NCBI GenBank assembly: GCA_025355005.1
Contig: JANXLV010000277.1
Location: forward strand, 1 to 39,410
Reading direction: 5' to 3'
Source of the DNA: Myxococcales bacterium
Lineage (GTDB): Bacteria; Myxococcota_A; Polyangia; Polyangiales; Polyangiaceae
Length of the DNA: 39,410 bases
Shown: piece after piece, positions 1 to 8,389 of the stretch
How positions within the stretch are numbered: the first letter of the stretch is position 1
Layout of the letters: each line of letters opens with the position of its first letter
Position numbers and translations under genes: made by a program
The notes under the pieces: model-generated
Told to the model about the DNA's origin: nothing
The model's database searches: none
The model's input: the letters and a program-made list of their open reading frames with translations, nothing else

Positions 1-331
1 CCGCTCGCTTCGCACCCATCGACTCGCTCCTCCTCAAGGCACCTGGCCTCACCGGAAGAACCTCACGCGCGACGAGTTAATTCCGCGAACTGTTCGATTT
101 CACCCAACTTCAACTTGCGGGAGAAGATCTGCACCCATCCCGATTCCTCGCACTCATTTCTTTCCGCCGAAGCGTTGTGAGTAGCGCGCGCCCGCGCGAT
201 CCGGAATACTTCGAGCTGCGGTTTTTGCCTGGCGACGGCGGATCATCCCGTCTCCTCGGCTACTGCGACAAGAGGGAAGATGCTGGGCTCTGCGACCGTC
301 GCGAATAGTGGGGGGGCGCGCCCCCCGGAAA
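1..331. other. Left-edge region without a convincing gene
   Basis: I see no supportable gene here. One plus-strand frame is open from the window edge to a TAA near position 80 and could be the last codons of a gene entering from outside, but 26 codons show no recognisable motif. The rest is the upstream region of the large lipoprotein gene that follows. Short open frames on the minus strand lack any family signature and overlap that gene's start, so I treat them as chance frames. Confidence 0.4.
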
Positions 332-2509
332 GTGCGGGGATTGGCTGGTGTCTGCGTCATCGCTACCCTCGCGGCGTGCTCCAGCGGGCATCAGCCGGTC
401 AGCGGAACTCTTGAGGTCGTGGCCAATGGACACGTATTCTTCAGTTCGGTCCTCGACCCACGAAGATCCGAAGCCTTCAACCAGGATTCCCTCCACTCTG
501 TGCAGAATCAGACGTTCCGGATCTCCCATCCGAAAGTAGTCTACTTCGACAACTTCTCGACGCTCGCCGCTCAGAAGGAGACGCTCGTGATGGCGCGCGA
601 TCCTGACGAGTATGAGGCCGCGCTCGAGGCGGTGGGCTCGAATCCGGGAACTGCCACACAAGAGTTCCTGCAGAATACCCTCGGCCCCCACGAGTCGGCG
701 CCATCGTGGCAGTGCAATGTGCCGAACGGCGTGACGCTCCCCAGTTCGGTGGGGATCCCCTTCCCCGAACCTCCCGCCGGAAGGCCGCTGTCAGGAGGCC
801 GCGGGCCAATCTCGGGGCTACCGACGCCGTCGACGGGCATCACCACATTGCAGCAATCCGAGTTCTCCGGGGGCCAGAGGGTCAACCTCGCGGGCCCCGC
901 CGCGGCAGGTCTCGGCGGTGGCGGCTCCATCAAGGGCCTCTACTCCTACAATCATGGCCTCTGCTCGGGCACGGTCGACCTCATCAAAGACGTCGTCCCG
1001 GCTGTGCTGCAGGCCAACCCCGGGGAGGATTCGTTCAAGCTTGGTGATACTGGCCGTCACCTCGGCAACGTATACAAGAGTTCGACAGATCAGTGGATGA
1101 CCGCCTCGTTCGTCAACATCGGCGAGGAAGGCGGGCTGACAGGCGGCCTCGTCTTGTCCTTTGTGCAACATATTAGGTTTGGCCCGTTTGGCGCCATTTC
1201 GGCCGATGCCTCACGAAACATCACGGCAACGTTCATCCTAGACAACGGGATCTTCTCGGTGTCGCCACGAACGAACGTCTCCGTCTACAACGGGCCGTTC
1301 GGCGATTTTGCCGATCCGATCATTGACCAGAAGGTAAGGGACACCTTCGCGCCGACGATCCGTCTGAAGGCGCTCGAGAAGCAAGCGCGCCCGATTCCTG
1401 CCCTTCTGACCGGACCCGAATGCGAGGGTGGCGGTGTGAAGCCGATCACCTGCTTCCAGAAGTGCATCGGCGTCGGCGACCCATCGCAGTATCCGAAGGC
1501 ACTCACCGCCGACAACCCAGACGATTCGAGTTGGTACACTACGACGTTCTGCCACCCTGCCGCCGTTCAGCTCGGAACAGCCGCCAGATCCGCCGCAATC
1601 GCGGCCGGGTTCCCAGCGAGCCAGGCTGACACCGTTGTGAGTGCGTTGACGGGCGGGAATGCCAGTGGCGGCTTTCCAGACATGTCCCCGAACATTCGGT
1701 GCAATTTTCATCCATCTTACGTGCTCGCTTCGAATGGGGCGCCTCCGACTGCCGTATGCGAGGTGGTGGCGCGGGCCAAGCGACTTAACGTGTTTCCCGA
1801 TCAAGCGGAACTCGTGTTCTTTGATGGTCAATCATTCGATCACGCTTCGCTGTTCGCGGAGCTCCAGAATCCCGCACTCGGAATCTATTTCGCCTTGCGT
1901 TTTCAAGCGACCGCAAGCAATCCTCACCCCGAGACCGATCTATGCGGCAGGCTGCCATCGGCACTCAGCATTCGCCATTTTGCGCACGCCGCGATCAAAC
2001 CGCTTTGCGCCGGGTCTCCCTGTGATCCCTCCTGTGGCGCCGCGTCCAGTGCTGCAACCGCACCCGCGGCGGCCGCAGCAAACCCGGGCTCGGCCTCAGA
2101 CGGGGGCACACTGCCCACTCCGCGCACATGCGTAGGAGCTCGCACTGACGACGACAGCCTCCAGAGCGTCGACACGATCGCCGGAACCTTCAACGGACTG
2201 CTCTTCTCCACACCCGTCGTGCCGCACAAATATCGGCACACGGCCGGGACGACCCACGTCGCGTCTACCGCGCCTTCGACCGCGACCATTCCCGCAGGGC
2301 CTCAGCGCCCCGACTGCGATGGACTCGCGCAGGACTGGGACGCGAAGGTCGCGAAAGTCCAGCGCGGGCAATCAGTCGATTCCCACGAATGGCTCATCGC
2401 CCTCTCGAACATGGCGCGGAGCAACTGCCCCGCGGAGATCACGGTCGACTGCGCGAGCGGCGAGCCGGGCGACGCGCTGACGATTCAGCCGCTCGCAACG
2501 GGACCCTGA
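332..2509 (+). CDS. Large secreted lipoprotein of unknown function
   Basis: About 725 residues. The N-terminus is a lipoprotein signal: a short basic start, a hydrophobic stretch, then LAAC, which predicts lipidation at that Cys. I prefer the GTG at 332 because it gives a compact signal peptide; a GTG at 308 in the same frame adds eight residues. I recognise no catalytic domain. The middle is Gly/Ser/Pro rich, and the region from about residue 340 carries many Cys residues (for example CFQKC, CDPSC), suggesting a disulfide-stabilised exported protein. A low-complexity Ala-rich linker near residues 570-590 separates a C-terminal domain starting around TCVGARTDDD. That domain is repeated downstream (3400-3924) as part of a tandem duplication. 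The next gene starts 5 bp after the stop, so the two are probably co-transcribed. Function unknown. Confidence 0.75.
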   Translation: MRGLAGVCVIATLAACSSGHQPVSGTLEVVANGHVFFSSVLDPRRSEAFNQDSLHSVQNQTFRISHPKVVYFDNFSTLAAQKETLVMARDPDEYEAALEAVGSNPGTATQEFLQNTLGPHESAPSWQCNVPNGVTLPSSVGIPFPEPPAGRPLSGGRGPISGLPTPSTGITTLQQSEFSGGQRVNLAGPAAAGLGGGGSIKGLYSYNHGLCSGTVDLIKDVVPAVLQANPGEDSFKLGDTGRHLGNVYKSSTDQWMTASFVNIGEEGGLTGGLVLSFVQHIRFGPFGAISADASRNITATFILDNGIFSVSPRTNVSVYNGPFGDFADPIIDQKVRDTFAPTIRLKALEKQARPIPALLTGPECEGGGVKPITCFQKCIGVGDPSQYPKALTADNPDDSSWYTTTFCHPAAVQLGTAARSAAIAAGFPASQADTVVSALTGGNASGGFPDMSPNIRCNFHPSYVLASNGAPPTAVCEVVARAKRLNVFPDQAELVFFDGQSFDHASLFAELQNPALGIYFALRFQATASNPHPETDLCGRLPSALSIRHFAHAAIKPLCAGSPCDPSCGAASSAATAPAAAAANPGSASDGGTLPTPRTCVGARTDDDSLQSVDTIAGTFNGLLFSTPVVPHKYRHTAGTTHVASTAPSTATIPAGPQRPDCDGLAQDWDAKVAKVQRGQSVDSHEWLIALSNMARSNCPAEITVDCASGEPGDALTIQPLATGP

Positions 2510-3303
2510 TCTCCATGAACAGCGCCCGCAAGGCCACGTTGATGCTCGCGGTCGTGAGCCTCGCGTCTGGTGCGGCGCACTGCGGTCGCACCGTGACGGA
2601 GACGCCTGATACCAGCGTTGATGCCGGGGATAGCGGAGTGTCCACCCATGCCCCTCCCGACCTCATTGCCGATGCGGGCCTGTGCGCAGCTCAAAGCGGC
2701 TGGGCGGTATGTGGAGGGCCTCGCCACTGCTTTCTCGATGGGGGGCAGCTCTGTCCAGAGTGCTCGCTCGATGTTCTCAAGGGCTTCTCAGACGCCTACT
2801 CGCTCGGCGTGTGTTACAACGAGTGGCACAATGACGAGCCAGCGGCGATTTGCGGAGATGAGTGCGTCTATATTCAAGCCGTAACACCGGAGCTGTTTGA
2901 CTCGTTCCCATTCGATGTCGGCTATCTCTTCGCTGCGAATGGTGGCGCCGATCGCGTTCGATATGCCGATATGAGCTTCTGGAGTGGAGCCCCACTACCG
3001 CCGATTCACTCGTGCACGGTGGATGGAGGCGTAGCGACCTGCGGTGGCGCCTGTCCCGCCTGCGCAGCGGGCCGCATCTGCACGGGTCGCTCGCCGCTAC
3101 ATCCCCTCGGTGTGTGCCTTCCGAACGTGGGCTGCAACTCCAAGTCTCCGTGCCCGAGCGGCCAGTCTTGCTTCTCGTTCAAGGTCCAAACCGACGCCCA
3201 GGCCGCAGAAGATTCGAATTTCGGCGCATGCCTTCCAACCGAGGAATGTCGATCAACCGCCGCAAACCTACCTGGAGGCGGCTATTGCAGGGACCCGCAA
3301 TAG
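1994..3303 (+). repeat. Tandem duplication, unit 1
   Basis: This unit holds the 3' third of the large lipoprotein gene plus the whole first Cys-rich gene. It corresponds in order and orientation to 3400-4715, offset by about 1.4 kb. The two units align as protein throughout and share long nucleotide stretches but have clearly diverged. Weak similarity continues some 30-40 bp past the stop codons of both Cys-rich genes. Confidence 0.8.
2515..3303 (+). CDS. Cys-rich secreted protein, copy 1 of a duplicated pair
   Basis: 262 residues. The ATG at 2515 gives an N-terminal signal sequence (basic start, then a hydrophobic run ending near SGAAHCG). The Cys after AAH might be lipidated, but His before Cys is unusual for a lipobox, so export is clearer than lipidation. 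The mature protein has many evenly spread Cys residues, with patterns such as CPECSLDVLKGF, CGGACPACAAGR and CPSGQSCFSF, like the Cys-rich secreted proteins common in myxobacteria. No enzymatic motif is visible. It lies 5 bp behind the large lipoprotein gene, and the same pair occurs again downstream (3921-4715 is its close paralogue). Function unknown; a surface or periplasmic structural or binding role is only a guess. Confidence 0.8.
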   Translation: MNSARKATLMLAVVSLASGAAHCGRTVTETPDTSVDAGDSGVSTHAPPDLIADAGLCAAQSGWAVCGGPRHCFLDGGQLCPECSLDVLKGFSDAYSLGVCYNEWHNDEPAAICGDECVYIQAVTPELFDSFPFDVGYLFAANGGADRVRYADMSFWSGAPLPPIHSCTVDGGVATCGGACPACAAGRICTGRSPLHPLGVCLPNVGCNSKSPCPSGQSCFSFKVQTDAQAAEDSNFGACLPTEECRSTAANLPGGGYCRDPQ

Positions 3304-3399
3304 TCGCACAGCGGTAATTGCAAAACGCGCCATAGTCAAATACGCGAAGAGTTCGCGAGGCCAGCAGCACAAAGCGCCCGGCAGGCAAGGACGCGCTCC

Positions 3400-3924
3400 A
3401 TCAAACCGCTCTGCGCTGGAGACGCATGCGATCCAGTCTGTGGAGGTGCATCGAGCGTCGCCCCGGCCGGGGCGGCGGCCGCGACGGTTCAAGGGTCTGA
3501 CCCGGATGGTGGGACAGTGCCCAGCGCGCCGACATGTGTAGGAACCCGAACTGACGACGACAACCTGCTGAGTGTCGACGCGACAACCGGGACGTTCAGC
3601 GGCCTGCAACAGCTGAGTTCCGCCTTCACCCGTCAGTACCGGCACAGAGGAACGACCACGCACCTCGCGTCTGTGACAGTGCCCGCGACCTTCATCCCCA
3701 CAGCGCCTCACCGCCCCGACTGCGACGGACTCGCCCGGGATTGGGACGCGAAGGTCGCGAAGACGCAACGTGGGCAACCAGTCGATTCCCATGAGTGGCT
3801 CATAGTTCTCTCGAACATGGCGCGAGGCAGCTGCCCTGCGGAGATCACTGTCGCCTGCAACAGCATCGATCCAAGCGATGCGCTGACCATCCAGCCGTTT
3901 ACGACCCCACACGACCACCGATGA
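3400..3924 (+). pseudogene. 5'-truncated copy of the large lipoprotein gene
   Basis: From the codons for IKPLCAG onward this frame aligns with the last third of the 332-2509 protein: Cys-containing segment, Ala-rich linker, GTR/GAR-TDDD, the RPDCDGLA segment, and the HEWLI and CPAEIT segments, ending about ten residues earlier. The first two thirds, including the signal peptide, are missing. No ATG lies in frame between the TAG at 3301-3303 and this region. The best in-frame start is a GTG at 3517, which would give 135 residues without a signal sequence. The frame has stayed open despite clear divergence, so residual translation cannot be excluded. Its TGA overlaps the ATG of the next gene (ATGA). 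I read it as the broken partner left by a tandem duplication of the gene pair. Confidence 0.7.
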
Positions 3925-4715
3925 ACCGCGCGCGCAAGATACTGCTCATGCTAGCTCTCACAAGCCTCGCCAGCACCGCGGCGCACTGCGGGCAAACAGT
4001 GGCCGACGTGGCGGACTCGGGCATCGATGGCGGCGACGGCGGTGCGAAGGCCGGGCGTCCCCCAGCCGACCTCATCGCCGATGCTGGGCTATGCGCGTCG
4101 CCCAGCGGATGGGCGGTCTGTGAGGGACCCCGTCACTGCTTCCCCGATGGGGGAGAGCTGTGCCCGGAGTGCTCACTCGACGTGCTCAAAGGTTTCTCCG
4201 ACGCCTACTCGCTTGGCGTTTGCTTCAATACTTGGAATAACGCCGGCCCTGGCGGCGAGACGTGCGGGGACGAGTGCGTCTATGTACAAGCCGTCACGCC
4301 CGAGCTGTGGGATTCGTTCCCGTTTGACGTCGGCTATCTCTTCACGGCGAATGGTGGTGCCGATCGCGTTCGATATGCCGACATGAGCTTCTGGACGGGA
4401 GCCCCACTACCGCCGATTCACTTGTGTACAGTGGAGGGAGGTGTCGCGACCTGCGGCGGAAGCTGCCCGGCCTGCGCAGCCGGCCGTACTTGCACGGGGC
4501 GGTCACCGATTCATCCGCTTGGCCTCTGCGTTCCAGATAGGGGTTGTAATACCAAGGTGCCGTGCCCAAGTGGTCAGTCTTGTTTTTCGTTCAAGGTGCA
4601 GGCCGACGCGCAAGCGATTGCGGACTCCACATATACCTTTTGCCTTCCAACAGAGGAGTGCCAAGCGACGGCCGCGAATCTGCCGGGAGGCGGGTATTGC
4701 AAGGATCCGCAATAG
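3921..4715 (+). CDS. Cys-rich secreted protein, copy 2 of a duplicated pair
   Basis: 264 residues, closely related over its whole length to the 2515-3303 product. It shares the signal sequence ending near AAHCG, the block DLIADAGLCA, CPECSLDVLKGFSDAYS, FDVGYLF, ANGGADRVRYADMSFW, CPSGQSCFSFKVQ and the C-terminal LPGGGYCKDPQ. Cys positions are conserved, so the fold is probably disulfide-bonded and extracytoplasmic. The ATG at 3921 overlaps the stop of the truncated fragment upstream, as in a translationally coupled operon. It ends the plus-strand group. A hairpin follows, and then ftsZ arrives on the opposite strand. Function unknown. Confidence 0.8.
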   Translation: MNRARKILLMLALTSLASTAAHCGQTVADVADSGIDGGDGGAKAGRPPADLIADAGLCASPSGWAVCEGPRHCFPDGGELCPECSLDVLKGFSDAYSLGVCFNTWNNAGPGGETCGDECVYVQAVTPELWDSFPFDVGYLFTANGGADRVRYADMSFWTGAPLPPIHLCTVEGGVATCGGSCPACAAGRTCTGRSPIHPLGLCVPDRGCNTKVPCPSGQSCFSFKVQADAQAIADSTYTFCLPTEECQATAANLPGGGYCKDPQ

Positions 4716-4735
4716 TCGGCTACCGAAATGCGAAA

Positions 4736-4763
4736 CAGCCGCCTACCTGGGAGTAAGCGGCTG
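4736..4763. terminator. Hairpin between convergent genes, likely bidirectional terminator
   Basis: Inverted repeat with arms CAGCCGCCTAC and GTAAGCGGCTG: 10 of 11 positions pair around a 6-nt loop. It lies between the stop of the Cys-rich gene (4715) and the stop of ftsZ (4788). A short T-rich stretch follows on the plus strand (CTTTC) and on the minus strand (TTTCG), so it may serve both. The U-tract is weak, so intrinsic termination is likely but not certain. Confidence 0.65.
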
Positions 4764-4787
4764 CTTTCACGAGAGGTGTATTACCGA

Positions 4788-6089
4788 TTACCGCTGACGG
4801 CGCTGGAAGGCGGGGACGTCCCAGTCGCTCTCGAAGGCCGGGAAGCCGTTCGAGCCGCGGTCGCTCGTCGCGGCCACTGTCTGCGAGACCGGGGCGCGGG
4901 AGGTGGGGGCGGGCTGTGACTCGCGCACCGGGGCGCGCGATGCGAGCTGCTGGACCTGCGAATCGCGGGCGACGCGCGCGGCCATCTGCGACACGCTCTC
5001 GCGCGTGGACGCCGGCGGCGACTGCTGCGCGGTGAGCGAGTACGCGGGGCGCGCCGACGGGACCGTCTGCGGCGCGATGCTTCCGCGGCTTCCGCCGCTC
5101 TCGATCTGGATCATCCGCTCGTCGTTGTCGAAGCCGGTCGCGATGACCGTGACCTTGACGTTGTCGCCAAGGGCCTCGTCGACCGTGGAGCCGAAGATGA
5201 TGTTCGCCTCTTCGTGCGCCTGCTCCTGGATGAGCGCGGCAGCCTCGGAGATCTCCTTCATCTTGAGATCCGGGCCGCCGACCACGTTGATGAGCACGCC
5301 GCGAGCGCCTTCGACGGAGATGTCGTCGAGCAGCGGCGAGCTGATGGCCATCTCGGCCGCCATGCGGGCGCGGTTCTGGCCCTTGGCGATGCCGGTGCCC
5401 ATGAGCGCGCGGCCCTGGTGGCTCATGATGGTGCGGACGTCGGCGAAGTCGACGTTGACCATCCCGTTCTGCGTGATGAGATCGCTGATGCCCTTCACGG
5501 CCTGGAAGAGGACCTCGTCCGCCTTGCGGCAGGCCTCGATGAACGTGAGATCCTCGTCGCCGAGCATGAGGAGCTTCTGGTTCGGGATCGTGATGAGCGT
5601 GTCGACGTGCTCGGAGAGCTGCGCGAGGCCGATGTCGGCGCGGCGTGCGCGCTGACGGCCTTCGAAGAGGAACGGCTTCGTGACGACGCCGACGCAGAGC
5701 GCGCCTTCTTCACGGGCGATCTGCGCGATGATCGGCGCTGCGCCGGTTCCCGTGCCGCCGCCCATGCCCGCGGTGACGAAGACCATGTCTGCGCCGGAGA
5801 TGAGCTCCTTGATGCGCTGCACGTCCTCGAGGGCGGCCTTGCGACCGCGCTCCGGGTCAGCGCCAGCGCCGAGGCCGCGCGTCACGTTCTGACCGATGGT
5901 CAGCTTCGTGGGGGCCGCGTTCGCGTTGAGCGCCTGGACGTCGGTGTTCACGACGATGAACTCCACGCCCTCGAGGCCGAAGCTGATCATCGTGTTGACG
6001 GCGTTCCCACCGGACCCGCCGCAGCCGATCACCTTGATGCGCGCCTGGTACTCTTGGTTCTCGTCCGCGAACTCGATCGAAAAGCTCAT
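4788..6089 (-). CDS. ftsZ: Cell division GTPase FtsZ
   Basis: 433 residues. FtsZ is the tubulin homologue that polymerises with GTP into the cytokinetic ring. The N-terminal nucleotide-binding segment IKVIGCGGSGGNAVN (about residues 18-32) and the tubulin signature GGGTGTG (110-116) are intact, followed by the T7-loop/GTPase region (NVDFADVRTIM). A disordered Ser/Pro/Ala-rich linker of about 100 residues leads to the conserved C-terminal peptide DVPAFQRRQR, which in this family binds FtsA and other membrane tethers. The ATG at 6089 has a GGGAG Shine-Dalgarno sequence 9 nt upstream. It is separated from ftsA by about 8.3 kb of unrelated genes, so it must have its own promoter, probably in the 253 bp upstream. 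Confidence 0.98.
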   Translation of the reverse strand: MSFSIEFADENQEYQARIKVIGCGGSGGNAVNTMISFGLEGVEFIVVNTDVQALNANAAPTKLTIGQNVTRGLGAGADPERGRKAALEDVQRIKELISGADMVFVTAGMGGGTGTGAAPIIAQIAREEGALCVGVVTKPFLFEGRQRARRADIGLAQLSEHVDTLITIPNQKLLMLGDEDLTFIEACRKADEVLFQAVKGISDLITQNGMVNVDFADVRTIMSHQGRALMGTGIAKGQNRARMAAEMAISSPLLDDISVEGARGVLINVVGGPDLKMKEISEAAALIQEQAHEEANIIFGSTVDEALGDNVKVTVIATGFDNDERMIQIESGGSRGSIAPQTVPSARPAYSLTAQQSPPASTRESVSQMAARVARDSQVQQLASRAPVRESQPAPTSRAPVSQTVAATSDRGSNGFPAFESDWDVPAFQRRQR

Positions 6090-6342
6090 GATGGTTGTCT
6101 CCCAGGCCGAGGACCCCGCGGTCCCCTCGTTACGCGTGTAGAAGCACGCGCGCCGTGTCTCCTCGCGCAGTTCTCGGGCGCCTCTCCCGAGCAGTCACCG
6201 CGCGATTCATTCAGGTTTCAATGGGTGTATCGGTTCGATAAGCAGCGGGCCAAGTTTTGGCGTCGCTTTTTTCCAAACATCGCTGCCGACCTGAAAATCT
6301 CCCTCGATTTCGTCGCGGCCGGATCGAGGACCTGGACGGAGC

Positions 6343-7176
6343 TCAGGACGTTCGCGACGCCCAGTGTACGAGATCGATCGCGCCAGCATCGCGCAGCCAG
6401 GGCTGGTCGTGTGGCCCCGGGAACGAGCGCGCCGTGACGTCCACCCCCAGCTTGCCGAGCTGGCGTCCGAGGGCGACGTTCGCGTCGTGATAGGGGTCCG
6501 CCGAACTGGTTGCAAAATACATCTTTCGCACGCCGGCGGTCTGGAGGTCGGTCGCGATGCGTGGTGCGTCCGCGACGGAGATCGCCGCCTGGGTGCACGC
6601 GAGCAGCGGGAACGTGGCCGGGTAGGCCGAGGCGGTGTTGATGCTTGCGTATCCGCCCAGCGAGCATCCCCCCAGCACGGGGTCGCCCGTGAACGCGGGG
6701 AGCTCCGCGCGGAGGGCGGGCATGAGCGAGTACGCGAGCCACTGCGCGTACGCGGGCGTCACCGGCACTGGCATGTGCGGGCATGCATATGCGAGCTCCG
6801 CGAACGGCGCAGCGGCGAGGTCCGCGTTGATGCGGTTGGCTTCGGCGGCGGGGAGAAACCCGCTCGTGCTGGCCGCGATGGGGGGATGACGGAGGTGCGT
6901 GTCCGCATCGATCAGCCCGTACCGATCTGCCCACGCACGCGCGCCGACCTCGGGCGCGTACGCCTCACCCAGGCCGTGGAGCAGCACGAGCACGCGCAGC
7001 TTCTCGGGCATCACAACGGGCGTGGCGAGGAGCACGCGACGGCCCGCGAGCGTGACGACACGCACCGTCAGCGACGACGACGGCGATGGCGATGAAGTCA
7101 CGAGCGGGGACGCGCCGAGCGACAGGAGCCCGAGGACACCGGCGGTGAATCTTCTTCGCGTCAGCCTCACGATCAC
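6343..7176 (-). CDS. Secreted serine esterase, alpha/beta-hydrolase fold
   Basis: About 277 residues. The start of the protein has a run of Arg followed by a hydrophobic segment (LTRRRFTAGVLGLLSLG), a plausible Tat-type signal, so export is likely. The hydrolase core shows VLVLLHGLGEAY (oxyanion region), the nucleophile elbow GGCSLGGYAS with Ser in G-x-S-x-G, then SSADPYHD (probable acid) and GPHDQPW (probable His). This order fits the esterase D / PHB depolymerase-like group of alpha/beta hydrolases. The substrate cannot be read from sequence. I chose the GTG at 7176 because AGGA lies 7 nt upstream; TTG 7182 and GTG 7170 are alternatives. It is divergent from the peptidase gene at 7251, and no operon partner is evident. 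Confidence 0.8.
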   Translation of the reverse strand: MIVRLTRRRFTAGVLGLLSLGASPLVTSSPSPSSSLTVRVVTLAGRRVLLATPVVMPEKLRVLVLLHGLGEAYAPEVGARAWADRYGLIDADTHLRHPPIAASTSGFLPAAEANRINADLAAAPFAELAYACPHMPVPVTPAYAQWLAYSLMPALRAELPAFTGDPVLGGCSLGGYASINTASAYPATFPLLACTQAAISVADAPRIATDLQTAGVRKMYFATSSADPYHDANVALGRQLGKLGVDVTARSFPGPHDQPWLRDAGAIDLVHWASRTS

Positions 7177-7250
7177 CTGCAAATCCTAGCACGCGCGCGC
7201 GTACGTACGATTCTTCCGCAACCCTGGACCGCGGCGGCCGATGGGGAGCC

Positions 7251-8384
7251 ATGGGAAACGTCAACGCCACCGAAGCCTCGCGAGGAACGACCTACCGCAC
7301 CGAGGACCGCGATCCATCGCCACACGCGGCGCAGGCGCGCCCGCGGGACATCGACCCGAGCGCGATAGTGACGAGCGCAGCAGGCGACCAGTGGCTCGCC
7401 GCGTTCGCGCGCGGAAGCTCGACGCCCGCGGCGGGGGCCGGGACACTCGGCGCGACCGTAGGCGTGGACGCGACGTCGTTGCCCAGAGCGACGCCCGCGC
7501 AGCAACGGCTCGACGCCTACCGTGCAGCGTTCTCCGGCCCCTACCGGATCGAGGGGCAGACCGTGAGCGCGGCGCCACAGTTTCGGATGGCTGACGGATT
7601 CAACGACGAGAACGCGGGCTTCTCCCGGAAGAACCAGATGGGGCAGATCGACCTCCAGAACCCGCAGGTGAAGGAGCTGCTCGCGGCCTGTCGGCGTGCG
7701 GGCGTGCCCTATCCCGGGCACTGCCTCGTCGGCGGTCCCTCGCCACGGGAGCTCACCTCCGTGACGCAGGCACTGATCGACGCGGGCAAGCTGCCGCCTG
7801 GGCCGGGCTCCATGGAGACGCGCGTGAAGGCCATGCAGTGGAGCTACGGGATCGGTGTAGATTGCACGGACTACGTGGTCGGCGCGGCCATGACGGCCAG
7901 CCAGCGGACGCGCTCGAGCATCGAGATCACCGACCGAGGGGCCACGCTCCCGATGCCGGGGTCGGATTACTTCGCCACCGCCGACCAAAACCCCCACCTG
8001 GGCAAGGTCGGTCTGAGCAGCGCGAGACCCGGTGATGTATTCTGCATCGATTCGCCCGGGAGCGTGGGCCATCGCGCCGTTGTCTACTCGCACTCCACGG
8101 CGAGCGCCGAGACCCTCGCGGCGCTCCAGCACCAGCACGGCTCGATCGTCTCGCGGTTCGCGGAGGGCGGCCCGGTCCACGTCTACGAGGTCGATGCGTC
8201 ATGGGGCGCGGGCGAGAACGGAGCCTCGACCGGCGGCGTGCGCCGTGACACCTGGCTCTACAACGAATCGACCAAGGAGTGGGCGCAGCTCGACCAGCGC
8301 AAGCCCGGCGTGCCCGCGAGGTTCGAGCGCACCCCGACGGGCCCCGCGGACGAGATCTTCCACGGCCTCTACAGGTTCCGGTGA
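7251..8384 (+). CDS. NlpC/P60-like cysteine peptidase without signal peptide
   Basis: 377 residues. The first 100 residues are polar, Pro/Ala/Ser rich and probably disordered, with no signal peptide or membrane segment. The C-terminal half has the layout of papain-like NlpC/P60 or CHAP enzymes: YGIGVDCTDYVVGAAM with candidate nucleophile Cys205, then ARPGDVF (259-264) and SVGHRAVVYSH with candidate His274. Family members usually cleave peptidoglycan stem peptides or act as amidases or acyltransferases. The family match rests on these motifs alone. Lack of a classical signal means it is either cytoplasmic or exported by a dedicated machine. The following gene begins in a GTGACCACCATG context touching its stop, so the two are probably co-transcribed. 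Confidence 0.7.
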   Translation: MGNVNATEASRGTTYRTEDRDPSPHAAQARPRDIDPSAIVTSAAGDQWLAAFARGSSTPAAGAGTLGATVGVDATSLPRATPAQQRLDAYRAAFSGPYRIEGQTVSAAPQFRMADGFNDENAGFSRKNQMGQIDLQNPQVKELLAACRRAGVPYPGHCLVGGPSPRELTSVTQALIDAGKLPPGPGSMETRVKAMQWSYGIGVDCTDYVVGAAMTASQRTRSSIEITDRGATLPMPGSDYFATADQNPHLGKVGLSSARPGDVFCIDSPGSVGHRAVVYSHSTASAETLAALQHQHGSIVSRFAEGGPVHVYEVDASWGAGENGASTGGVRRDTWLYNESTKEWAQLDQRKPGVPARFERTPTGPADEIFHGLYRFR

Positions 8385-8389
8385 CCACC

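Larger units (their letters stand above)
3400..4715 (+). repeat. Tandem duplication, unit 2
   Basis: Second copy of the segment at 1994-3303. It starts abruptly inside the lipoprotein coding sequence at the codons for IKPLC, which marks the duplication breakpoint, and runs through the second Cys-rich gene. Confidence 0.8.

Noticed and set aside
5214..6437. 407-codon open frame on the plus strand opposite ftsZ
   Set aside because: It is antisense to a certain ftsZ, its product is a His/Asp/Arg/Ala-rich string without motifs, and such frames are expected in high-G+C coding DNA.
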